NCBI RefSeq assembly: GCF_023973165.1
Contig: NZ_CP099547.1
Location: 1,674,001-1,738,000 of the forward strand
DNA: 64,000 nt
Reading direction: 5' to 3'
Origin: Arcanobacterium pinnipediorum
Lineage (GTDB): Bacteria > Actinomycetota > Actinomycetes > Actinomycetales > Actinomycetaceae
Positions 9,006-16,346 of this stretch are shown piece after piece. Every line of letters starts with the position of its first letter. Position 1 is the first letter of the stretch. The position numbers and the translations under genes are program-made. The notes below the pieces were generated by a model that saw only the letters and a list, made by a program, of their open reading frames with translations, had not been told where the DNA came from and ran no database searches.

Positions 9006-9845
9006 CTAGCTATGTGCATAGTTCGGACCCTGTCGCCAACCGTGGAGGAAGACCGCCAAGAATGCGGCTTCGTTCTTGATATCGGCGGGCGCAGCGCCTG
9101 GCTGTGCAATCTGCGTGATTACTCGCTCGGCTATGAAAAATTCGTCTCGTAACAGCGTCTCGATCACTGCCGCGACGTCGTTTCTTCGCCATATCCCAGC
9201 TTGAATGCGAGTGATAACCCCGTTGATTGTTTTAAGCAATTCGCTCAAATCGGCTTTTCCTTGGACGTCTAACTCACTGGTGATCAGTTCAACGATAGAT
9301 CCAAGTTTGTTCGCTTCAGAAAGCGGTTGCTTAACGGTGGTACCGATACGTGCGGCATTGAGATGGAGCGCAATAAACGCTGCCTCATCAACAGGCAACT
9401 CAACATCGAGTTTTTCGTTGACGTAGTGAATCATCATCTCTGCCGCAGTGAATTCAGCGGTGAACGCAATGCGGATCTCGTCAACAAGTTTGTTCCTGAT
9501 GACGTGCCCATCGCGGTGGCGTTGGACTGCAAATGCGAGATGATCAACTAACAACACATACACTGATGAATCGAGATCGCTCAGTACGTTTGTTGCAAGT
9601 TCTACTGCTTCACTAACTATGGACACTAGATGAGGATCAAGAGCATTAACTGACGTCAGAAAGTCCACTTTATCGGGACTCGCTTCGATAAATTGGCGCT
9701 GGGCATCGCCGGCGGGGATCATATCTCCGGGCCGTTTCCCAAAACCAATTCCTCGTCCAGCGAGAACCGTCTCAACACCGTCGATACTAACCAGTACCGC
9801 ATTGTTATTGAAAATTCTCACTACACGAGCAGCAGACTGTACCAT
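9006..9845 (-). CDS. BglG/LicT-family transcriptional antiterminator
   Basis: The protein binds a RAT hairpin in nascent mRNA and blocks termination when the sugar is present; PTS-dependent phosphorylation of its PRDs controls it. The 279-residue protein has an N-terminal RNA-binding domain (VVRIFNNNAVLVSID... and GRGIGFGKRPGD) and two PRDs. The second has MMIHYVNEKLDVELPVDEAAFIALHLNAAR. The start at 9845 follows GAGGAGCAAT; the alternative at 9869 has no ribosome site. A clear RAT sequence lies in its own leader. Together with EIIBC and EIIA it is a self-contained sugar uptake cassette. Confidence 0.92.
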   Translation of the reverse strand: MVQSAARVVRIFNNNAVLVSIDGVETVLAGRGIGFGKRPGDMIPAGDAQRQFIEASPDKVDFLTSVNALDPHLVSIVSEAVELATNVLSDLDSSVYVLLVDHLAFAVQRHRDGHVIRNKLVDEIRIAFTAEFTAAEMMIHYVNEKLDVELPVDEAAFIALHLNAARIGTTVKQPLSEANKLGSIVELITSELDVQGKADLSELLKTINGVITRIQAGIWRRNDVAAVIETLLRDEFFIAERVITQIAQPGAAPADIKNEAAFLAVFLHGWRQGPNYAHS

Positions 9846-9885
9846 ATTGCTCCTCATCGAGCGCACCACAAATCGGCGCCTATCT

Positions 9886-9912
9886 GGTCATGCCTGCAAA
9901 ACAGTAACACCC
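9886..9912 (-). promoter_or_regulatory. RAT element (ribonucleic antiterminator)
   Basis: On the minus strand the leader reads GGGTGTTACTG, then TTTT, then GCAGGCATGACC. This matches the known LicT/SacY RAT pattern GGNTTGTTACTG...GCAGGCAAAACC at nearly all conserved positions. It begins roughly 12 bases after the expected transcription start. No U-tract terminator overlapping its 3' side is obvious before the ribosome site, so the mechanism may differ from the classical case. Confidence 0.8.
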
Positions 9913-9930
9913 AGGGGTTTTCACTTACCT

Positions 9931-9959
9931 AATATATGGTACGGCTCCCACATTTGCAA
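9931..9959 (-). promoter_or_regulatory. Promoter of the antiterminator/PTS operon
   Basis: TTGCAA (9954-9959) and TATATT (9931-9936) are separated by exactly 17 bases on the minus strand. This is a strong housekeeping-type promoter placed right after the rsmA stop codon and just before the RAT element. Confidence 0.7.
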
Positions 9960-9972
9960 TATCTTCCGTAAT

Positions 9973-10869
9973 CTACGACACTTTAGTGAAACTTTGTGCG
10001 ATCGCAATGAAATCGTCGATTGTGAGTTTTTCGCCACGAAGCGAAGGATCAACACCTGCTGCACGCAGTATTTCTTCGGCACGCGCTGGACTGCCGGCCC
10101 ACTGGCTTAACGCGGCACGCAAGGTTTTGCGGCGTTGAGCAAAGGCAGCATCGACGACGGTGAACACATCTTCGCGTTCTACTCCAGTTGGCTGGGGGTG
10201 GCGTTGCATGTGAACAAGAGCCGAATCGACGTTGGGGACGGGCCAAAACACGTTTCGTGAAATCTTCGCCCCGCGCCACACATCGGCATACCAGTTAGCT
10301 TTCACGGAAGGAACCCCGTAGGTTTTAGAACCAGGCTGGGCTGCGAGCCGGTCTGCGACTTCGAGTTGCACCATAACAGTTACGGTTTCGAGCGTGGGCA
10401 GTGACTGCAAGAGCGTCAATAACACTGGCACCGCAACGTTATAGGGCAGGTTTGCCACTAAATGTTTCGGAGTGAATTGGCCGGCACTGCCGATTATCTC
10501 CGGCACGCTCAGATCGGCGGCGGAAGAAATCTCCATCGCATCGCGGTTAGTAACGGCGAAGTTAGCTATCGATTCTGGCTGAACCTCAGAGATCGTAGCC
10601 GGAAGCGCATCCGCTAAAGCGCTATCTATTTCGATAGCAGATACCAAAGCTCCGGTTTCTAAAATTGCTAAGGTTAACGAACCTAGCCCTGGTCCTACTT
10701 CAACAACGTGATCTCCGGGGTGAACTTGGGCATCGCGAACGATCCGACGTACTGTTCCAGCATCGTGGACGAAATTTTGCCCAAGCATTTTCGTTGGGCG
10801 AACACCTAGCCGATGTGCAAGTTCACGGATCTTGACCGGACCGAGAAGTTGAAGATGGGGGTGGTTCAT
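9973..10869 (-). CDS. rsmA: 16S rRNA dimethyladenosine transferase
   Basis: RsmA (KsgA) dimethylates A1518 and A1519 of 16S rRNA during small-subunit maturation. The 298-residue protein has the SAM-binding motif VVEVGPGLGSLTLAIL near residue 57, preceded by GQNFVHDAGTVRRIV, and the catalytic NLPYNVAVP near residue 140. The C-terminal domain includes FAQRRKTLRAALSQW. The ribosome site is GAGGAAAAT before ATG. It follows the rpf-like gene by 68 bases, as in other actinobacteria. Confidence 0.96.
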   Translation of the reverse strand: MNHPHLQLLGPVKIRELAHRLGVRPTKMLGQNFVHDAGTVRRIVRDAQVHPGDHVVEVGPGLGSLTLAILETGALVSAIEIDSALADALPATISEVQPESIANFAVTNRDAMEISSAADLSVPEIIGSAGQFTPKHLVANLPYNVAVPVLLTLLQSLPTLETVTVMVQLEVADRLAAQPGSKTYGVPSVKANWYADVWRGAKISRNVFWPVPNVDSALVHMQRHPQPTGVEREDVFTVVDAAFAQRRKTLRAALSQWAGSPARAEEILRAAGVDPSLRGEKLTIDDFIAIAQSFTKVS

Positions 10870-10937
10870 ATTTTCCTCGCGGTATGTTGGCTAGAACTAT
10901 CTGCTGAAGTCTACCAAGTAATTGACTACCAGGAGTT

Positions 10938-12137
10938 TTAATACCAACCCACGGAATGTGAATGTCCCAGTGCATTACATGGCGTGCCGTAGCGTCCTGA
11001 AATATAGCCTAATCCCCAGGTGATCTGCGTTGCCGGGTTAGTCTGCCAATCGGCTCCGGCGGATGCCATCTTTGATCCAGGTAGCGACTGCGGAATACCA
11101 TAAGCTCCAGACGAAGGATTAGCAGCTAGGTGATTCCAGCCCGACTCACGTTGCCAGAGCTGATCGAGACAGGCGAACTCAGCTGGTGCCCAGCCTCGTG
11201 CCGCAACCATATCTGCTGCTATTGCTCGTGCGGTTCCAGGGGCAACTGGAGCAGCATTGGCTGGTGCAATTGCATGAGCTTGGGTTTTCGTGCCAACTTT
11301 AATAACTTTTGGTTGGGCTGGTTGGGTAACGATATCGACGCTGACCGTGCGGCTAACTTCTTGACCATCATGTTTGGTGATAGTCACGGTGCGAGTGCCT
11401 TGGCCTGCCACGCCTTCACTTTCGATGCGCTCTTCGCCCTTGTCTAATGTTGGATCATCTTCACGAGTGGCCTGTGGTTCTATCGCATAGGTTTCAGAAA
11501 CGTTTTCTTTTGTCACGCGCGTAATACGAACACGGGCATTGGCTGCGATTGGCTTATCCAATGGCGCAGAAACTATATCTTCGCTATTGAGCTTAATATC
11601 TGCTGCACTGAGTGCGTCTGCCAAACTAACTTTAGAGCCGGTAACAACTTTCTTTGTGGTTCCGTCAACAGTGACGGTAAATGGCGCTGTTACTCCTTCA
11701 ATAACTGGAGCAGTTTGTGTTAGTGAAACTGAAGCATTGGCAATTTCAGCTACTGCTGGCTGGGAGTTTGCCAAGGCTAGAGAAGGTGGCACGTTTTCGA
11801 CCGCCAGACCAAACCCTAAACCTAGAACGAGCGCGGCTGCCGAACTAAAACCTACGCCTTGCAGAAGAGTTGCTTTACGGGATTTACGCACGAAAGTTGG
11901 TTCTTCAACCCGAGAAACCACAAGATCGTGGTTCATCTTTTCTGCAAATGGGATCGAAGGGACAATGGTTACTGGATTGGAGAAGTTCCCATGGGCCCGG
12001 CCAACAACGATAGTTGGAATCTCTCCTGTTGTTGCTTCTCGGCGCGCAGCTGCTGCTGCGGCACGCTCTGCTGCCCGACGAGCTCGACGCGAACCCGGTT
12101 TTGGCGGAGCCATATCGGTGCGCTTGGTCTGGTCCAT
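10938..12137 (-). CDS. RpfB-like wall hydrolase with DUF348, G5 and transglycosylase-like domains
   Basis: This 399-residue protein is probably a muralytic enzyme on the outer face of the membrane. Order of parts: a basic, Ala-rich cytoplasmic N-terminus (1-88), a membrane anchor (about 92-114), one DUF348 repeat (152-207), a G5 domain (210-283), an Ala/Pro linker, and a C-terminal lysozyme-like domain (305-399) with catalytic Glu in WQRESGWNHLA and the later GAYGIPQSLPG. The position next to rsmA is that of rpfB, but the catalytic domain is of the SLT/Apf-like type rather than the classical Rpf domain. The start at 12137 follows GGAGAAG; the GTG at 12152 is less likely. Confidence 0.88.
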   Translation of the reverse strand: MDQTKRTDMAPPKPGSRRARRAAERAAAAAARREATTGEIPTIVVGRAHGNFSNPVTIVPSIPFAEKMNHDLVVSRVEEPTFVRKSRKATLLQGVGFSSAAALVLGLGFGLAVENVPPSLALANSQPAVAEIANASVSLTQTAPVIEGVTAPFTVTVDGTTKKVVTGSKVSLADALSAADIKLNSEDIVSAPLDKPIAANARVRITRVTKENVSETYAIEPQATREDDPTLDKGEERIESEGVAGQGTRTVTITKHDGQEVSRTVSVDIVTQPAQPKVIKVGTKTQAHAIAPANAAPVAPGTARAIAADMVAARGWAPAEFACLDQLWQRESGWNHLAANPSSGAYGIPQSLPGSKMASAGADWQTNPATQITWGLGYISGRYGTPCNALGHSHSVGWY

Positions 12138-12188
12138 ACGTATCTTCTCCACGCCTTACACATAATAGTTATCGTTTCTACACCGATT

Positions 12189-12204
12189 GTAACCAAATTG
12201 TAAT
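12189..12204. promoter_or_regulatory. Direct repeat resembling an MtrA box upstream of the rpf-like gene
   Basis: The plus strand reads GTAAC-N6-GTAAT, which on the coding strand is ATTAC-N6-GTTAC. The 11-base period and the GTNAC core match the loosely conserved repeats bound by MtrA in actinobacteria. It lies 52-67 bases before the start codon. The nlpC gene at 37945 has a similar array. Confidence 0.45.
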
Positions 12205-12253
12205 CATTAGTCGCGCTAACGTGCCTCGGATAACAATAAAATCGGACTTTAGG

Positions 12254-13216
12254 CTATATTCCGTACACGTTACGAGTGTTTTGATCGACGATCGTACACC
12301 ACGAATCGATATCCATGCCTCGCTGCTGCGCCATGAAACGCACCGTGTATCCAACACCCCAAACCGCATTGGGATGACCACGAAACGGTACCGGAGTCAA
12401 ATACGGTGCGTCCGTCTCTACCAAAATCAGTTCATCGGCAAGCACATCGAAGGCATGGCGCAACTCAGCGTTGGGCTCATAGGTCAACGGGCCGGCGAAG
12501 GATGCATACCATCCGTTCTCGGTACACACCTGAGCCATGTGCCGGTCACCAGAAAAACAGTGGAATACGGTTCGTTGTGGTGCACCGTCAGCTTTCAAAA
12601 TATCAATGACGTCGCCGTGGGCGTCCCGGTCATGGATTTGCAACGGTTTATCGAGCTCTTTAGCTAGAGCGATATGTGCCCGAAACGCATCTATCTGGGC
12701 GCGTCTACCGGCCTCGCCAGTACGAAAATAGTCCAGTCCGCTCTCCCCGATTGCAACCACATACGGATCGGCACTCAATTGAGCTACCTGCTCCACGGCC
12801 TCGTCAAGAGAAAACTCCTCATGCCAAGGCTCTACGCGGGGCTCTAAACCATCTGGAGCTACCTCGCGCACTCCAGCATGCAGTGCTGCTTCATTGGGAT
12901 GAATCGCTAGCGCAGCCCACAGCTGGGGAACATCTCGAGCAAGATCATGGGTAAAATCCAGTAGCGGAACTTCACAGCCTGATGAGATAGCAGCGCGCAC
13001 CCCGGCTTGTTCCATGCCAGCTAACAATGTTTCGAGTAACACCGGCATTTTCAGGTGGCCATCGTCGCTTCGATTTTGAACTAAGACTTGCCCTTGACCA
13101 GATGCAACCGGGTCAGGAGAAATATGGGTGTGATTATCAACGATAGGAACAGCCAGCCGGTCTGGAATATCCACAACCAGCCGCCGACGTTCTTTCTTAG
13201 CTTTCGAGCTCGTCAT
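12254..13216 (-). CDS. tatD: TatD-family metal-dependent DNase
   Basis: This is a 320-residue amidohydrolase-fold protein, probably a 3'-5' exonuclease with a role in DNA repair. Metal ligands are visible: VDNHTHIS near residue 26, the Glu of GESGLDYF, LQIHDRDAHGD, VFHCFSGD, and the Asp of ILVETDAPYLTP. The N-terminus carries about 15 extra basic residues. It follows metG by 11 bases and precedes the rpf-like gene, the standard actinobacterial order metG-tatD-rpfB-ksgA. Confidence 0.94.
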   Translation of the reverse strand: MTSSKAKKERRRLVVDIPDRLAVPIVDNHTHISPDPVASGQGQVLVQNRSDDGHLKMPVLLETLLAGMEQAGVRAAISSGCEVPLLDFTHDLARDVPQLWAALAIHPNEAALHAGVREVAPDGLEPRVEPWHEEFSLDEAVEQVAQLSADPYVVAIGESGLDYFRTGEAGRRAQIDAFRAHIALAKELDKPLQIHDRDAHGDVIDILKADGAPQRTVFHCFSGDRHMAQVCTENGWYASFAGPLTYEPNAELRHAFDVLADELILVETDAPYLTPVPFRGHPNAVWGVGYTVRFMAQQRGMDIDSWCTIVDQNTRNVYGI

Positions 13217-13227
13217 AAACCTGCCGA

Positions 13228-15033
13228 TTACTCTACGATGCCCAGGCGCTCAAGCTCTTCGGCGATCACCGATTCATCGAGCTTGGCAAACACCGGCTTC
13301 GGCTTAGCAATTGGAGTGCCGGGCACAACCTCGCGCGGCGCCCACGGCCGCACATTTGCATAATCACCAGTGATAATCGGATACGGATACTCAGTATCTA
13401 AATCCGTGACCTCTTCAAGACGAGGCATCGGGGCAAGATCTCCGTCACCACCAAGAATCACATCAATCGCGTTAGATGAGTGTGGCAAGAATACGCTCAT
13501 CATCGTATTGAGGTCAAAGACAGCCTGAACCAAAGTGTTAAGCACAGTAGCTAGCCGGTCACGCTGGTCTGGTTCCTTGAGCTTAAACGGCTCAGTACGG
13601 GTGACATAAGTATTAGCTTCACCAACAAGACGCATGATCTCACTCAAGGCAGCACGCTGCTGGTGGGAGCCAATGAGTTGCCCAACCGTATCAAAACCAG
13701 CCCGGATAGACTCCAAGAGCGCACTATCAATTTCTTCACGCTCACCCGCAGTTGGAATCTCACCGAAATTTTTTGCAATCATTGCCCCAGTGCGATTAAC
13801 TAAATTCCCCCACCCGGCAACGAGTTCGGAGTTATTGCGGCGCACAAACTCAGCCCACGTAAAATCTGAATCAGAGGTTTCTGGGCCAGCGATCGAAATG
13901 AAATACCGCAAAGCATCTGGTTGATAACGCGAAAGCACGTCACGAACATAAATCACGACATTCTTCGACGAGGAAAACTTCTTGCCTTCCATCGTCAAAA
14001 ACTCCGAAGCAACCACCTGGGTTGGTAGATTCAAGGTTCCAAACTCACCAGCATGCCCGCCACGAGATCCAGCACCGTTATAAGCCAAAAGCTCTGCCGG
14101 CCAGATCTGGGAATGGAAAACAATGTTATCTTTACCCATAAAGTAATAGGACAGCGCTTGTGGATTCGTCCACCACTCACGCCAATCTTCGGCACTACCC
14201 TGCCCGCGCTGCGAACGCCGTCGTGCCCATTCGATCGAAGCCGAAAGATAACCAACCACTGCATCAAACCACACATACAAGCGCTTATTCGGTTTATCTT
14301 CCCACCCCGGAACCGGGATACCCCAAGAAATATCGCGACTCATCGCACGAGGGCGAACGTCGTCGAGTAAGTGCTGAGAAAACGAAATCACGTTAGGTCG
14401 CCACGAACCATCGCGCTCGACGTCGTCTAACCAGCTCCCTAAAGCTTGCGCAAGTGCCGGTAAATCAAGGAAGTAATGCTCTGTAGAAGTAAAATTCGGA
14501 GCTAGCCCAGAAACTTTCGAGACCGGATTGATCAGATCTTGCGGATCGAGCTGATTACCGCAGGTATCGCATTGATCACCGCGTGCCCCTGCGGCACCAC
14601 AAATCGGGCATGTACCTTCGATGAAACGATCTGGCAACGTATTGCCAGTTTTCGGATCAATAGCTACAAGTTGCTCTTGAACAATCATGTACCCGTTATC
14701 GCGGCAGCCTTCAAACAAACGCTGAACAACATCGAGATGGTTTTGAGTTGTTGTGCGCGTAAACAGATCATAGGACAAGCCGAGATTAACTAAATCCTCA
14801 GCAATAATCCGGTTGTTTTTATCCGCTAACTGTTGCGGAGTAACACCCTCGTTATCGGCAGCAACCAAAATCGGCGTGCCATGTTCGTCTGTTCCCGAGA
14901 CCATAAGCACATCGTGACCAGCCATACGCATGTACCTGGAGAAAACATCAGAAGGGACACCAAAACCAGCGACGTGGCCGATATGGCGCGGACCGTTGGC
15001 ATAAGGCCAAGCTACTGCAGACAAAATCTTCAT
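13228..15033 (-). CDS. metG: Methionyl-tRNA synthetase
   Basis: The enzyme charges tRNA-Met. The 601-residue protein is a class I synthetase: [15 protein letters not shown] contains the HIGH motif near residue 17, and [11 protein letters not shown] holds the KMSKS-equivalent. A zinc knuckle CPICG...CDTCG lies near residues 143-160, so it is the zinc-containing MetG1-type. There is no C-terminal tRNA-binding (EMAP-like) domain. No ribosome site is visible; a promoter lies so close that the mRNA is probably leaderless. Confidence 0.96.
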   Translation of the reverse strand: MKILSAVAWPYANGPRHIGHVAGFGVPSDVFSRYMRMAGHDVLMVSGTDEHGTPILVAADNEGVTPQQLADKNNRIIAEDLVNLGLSYDLFTRTTTQNHLDVVQRLFEGCRDNGYMIVQEQLVAIDPKTGNTLPDRFIEGTCPICGAAGARGDQCDTCGNQLDPQDLINPVSKVSGLAPNFTSTEHYFLDLPALAQALGSWLDDVERDGSWRPNVISFSQHLLDDVRPRAMSRDISWGIPVPGWEDKPNKRLYVWFDAVVGYLSASIEWARRRSQRGQGSAEDWREWWTNPQALSYYFMGKDNIVFHSQIWPAELLAYNGAGSRGGHAGEFGTLNLPTQVVASEFLTMEGKKFSSSKNVVIYVRDVLSRYQPDALRYFISIAGPETSDSDFTWAEFVRRNNSELVAGWGNLVNRTGAMIAKNFGEIPTAGEREEIDSALLESIRAGFDTVGQLIGSHQQRAALSEIMRLVGEANTYVTRTEPFKLKEPDQRDRLATVLNTLVQAVFDLNTMMSVFLPHSSNAIDVILGGDGDLAPMPRLEEVTDLDTEYPYPIITGDYANVRPWAPREVVPGTPIAKPKPVFAKLDESVIAEELERLGIVE

Positions 15034-15040
15034 AACTTAT

Positions 15041-15069
15041 AGATTACGCGCGTAAGGCGATGAGTTGAA
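15041..15069 (-). promoter_or_regulatory. Leaderless-type promoter of metG
   Basis: TTCAAC (15064-15069), a 17-base spacer and TAATCT (15041-15046) are followed by 7 bases and the ATG. The transcript should begin at or next to the start codon. Confidence 0.6.
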
Positions 15070-15143
15070 ACTCCATGTGCCTATCTCACGTTCGGCGCGT
15101 ATGCTTGGAGTGTAGTCAATGACGATGAGTTATTGGAGGAGCC

Positions 15144-16178
15144 ATGGAAACACAACGCGCCCTAATTATCGTTGACGTCCAGCCGACTTTTTGTGAGGGC
15201 GGGGCACTAGGCGTCGACGGCGGAAACGCAGTAGCAGAACAGATCGCAGATTTTGTTACCGAACACGCTGACGATTACTCATACATCGTCACAACCCAGG
15301 ATTGGCATATCAATCCTGGTCACCATTTTGCTGAAGAACCAGATTTTGTTGATACCTGGCCCCCGCACGGTGTTGCCGGAACTGCCGAAGCAGAGCTCCA
15401 TGACGCAATTGCCGCGCTGCCCTTCGATGAATCGGTAAAGAAGGGGGAATATCAGGCCGCATATTCCGGGTTCGAAGGCAAGAATCCCGATGGGGAGTTG
15501 CTGGAGATGCTGTTGCGTAAACATGACATCAGCGCAGTCGACGTCGTCGGTATTGCCGAATCGCATTGTGTTAAGGCAACTGCGCTAGATTCACTGCGAG
15601 CCGGTTTCCCAACCCGAGTTCTTTCTGATTTAACGGTACCGGTGACCGAAGAGTTAGGTATCCAGGCGCGTCAGGAGATGGATGAAGCAGGCGTAGAACA
15701 ACTCACTTCTGCGCAGGCCTTCGGTTTTTATGATGAAGACGACGACGACATCTCCCGTATCGCTGATGAGTGGGTGGATGCTCATTCGCGTACCGACAAT
15801 GAGTGGGATTCTGCTTCCTCAGATTTGTGGGATGACGATACTTGGAATGATAACGACGGCGATGGGATCCCTGACGATCTGGAAGATGATGAGTATGGCG
15901 CAGCCGATTACCGTGATTTCGAGCTTCCTGATGAGTCAGATGGTGGTGTTATTCGCCCAGCTCCGGCGTATGACGATTTCCAAGATGAAGATGGCAGCGA
16001 GTTCAGTGATTCGCGTCGATTTGATGAACTAAGCACCAAGCTCGCCGCCGACGTCGATATTGAGGATCTGGATCTGGATGAATTCGATATCGATATCGAT
16101 GAAGAACTCGACTTCTCTGACGAGGTTGATGAAGCTGATTTCGATTTTTCGGATATCGATTTCAAGCCCGGTCAGTAA
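15144..16178 (+). CDS. pncA: Nicotinamidase (PncA-like) with long acidic C-terminal tail
   Basis: The N-terminal 195 residues form an isochorismatase-fold nicotinamidase that converts nicotinamide to nicotinate for NAD salvage. The catalytic triad is visible as D11 (IVDVQ), K100 (KKGEYQ) and C142 (ESHCVKATA), and the metal ligands as D53, H55, H61 and H75. About 150 further residues follow, almost all Asp, Glu, Ser, Phe and Ile, with the segment NDNDGDGIPDDLE (235-247), which resembles a thrombospondin type 3 calcium loop. Normal family members end near residue 190. The start follows GGAGGAGCC. The tail's role is unknown. Confidence 0.88.
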   Translation: METQRALIIVDVQPTFCEGGALGVDGGNAVAEQIADFVTEHADDYSYIVTTQDWHINPGHHFAEEPDFVDTWPPHGVAGTAEAELHDAIAALPFDESVKKGEYQAAYSGFEGKNPDGELLEMLLRKHDISAVDVVGIAESHCVKATALDSLRAGFPTRVLSDLTVPVTEELGIQARQEMDEAGVEQLTSAQAFGFYDEDDDDISRIADEWVDAHSRTDNEWDSASSDLWDDDTWNDNDGDGIPDDLEDDEYGAADYRDFELPDESDGGVIRPAPAYDDFQDEDGSEFSDSRRFDELSTKLAADVDIEDLDLDEFDIDIDEELDFSDEVDEADFDFSDIDFKPGQ

Positions 16179-16263
16179 ACACGCTTAAGTTCGCATAGCT
16201 TTAAGGGATTTAGGGCTAACCGAGCAACTTTGCCACTGTGTCTTTTGCTACTGCGCCTTAGCG

Positions 16264-16303
16264 AGGTGGTGCTTGTTTCATTGCGGTGAAACAAGCACCA
16301 CCT
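16264..16303. terminator. Bidirectional terminator between pncA and the MMPL gene
   Basis: A perfect 17-bp inverted repeat (16264-16280 and 16287-16303) with loop TTGCGG lies between two convergent genes. The T-tracts are weak on both sides. Confidence 0.75.
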
Positions 16304-16346
16304 TATGTTTACGCGTGATTGTGGCTGACTACGGCTCGCGAGAGTT

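Noticed and set aside
12014..12667. 217-residue plus-strand frame across the rpf-tatD junction
   Set aside because: Covers the ends of two real genes and their promoter; no domain.
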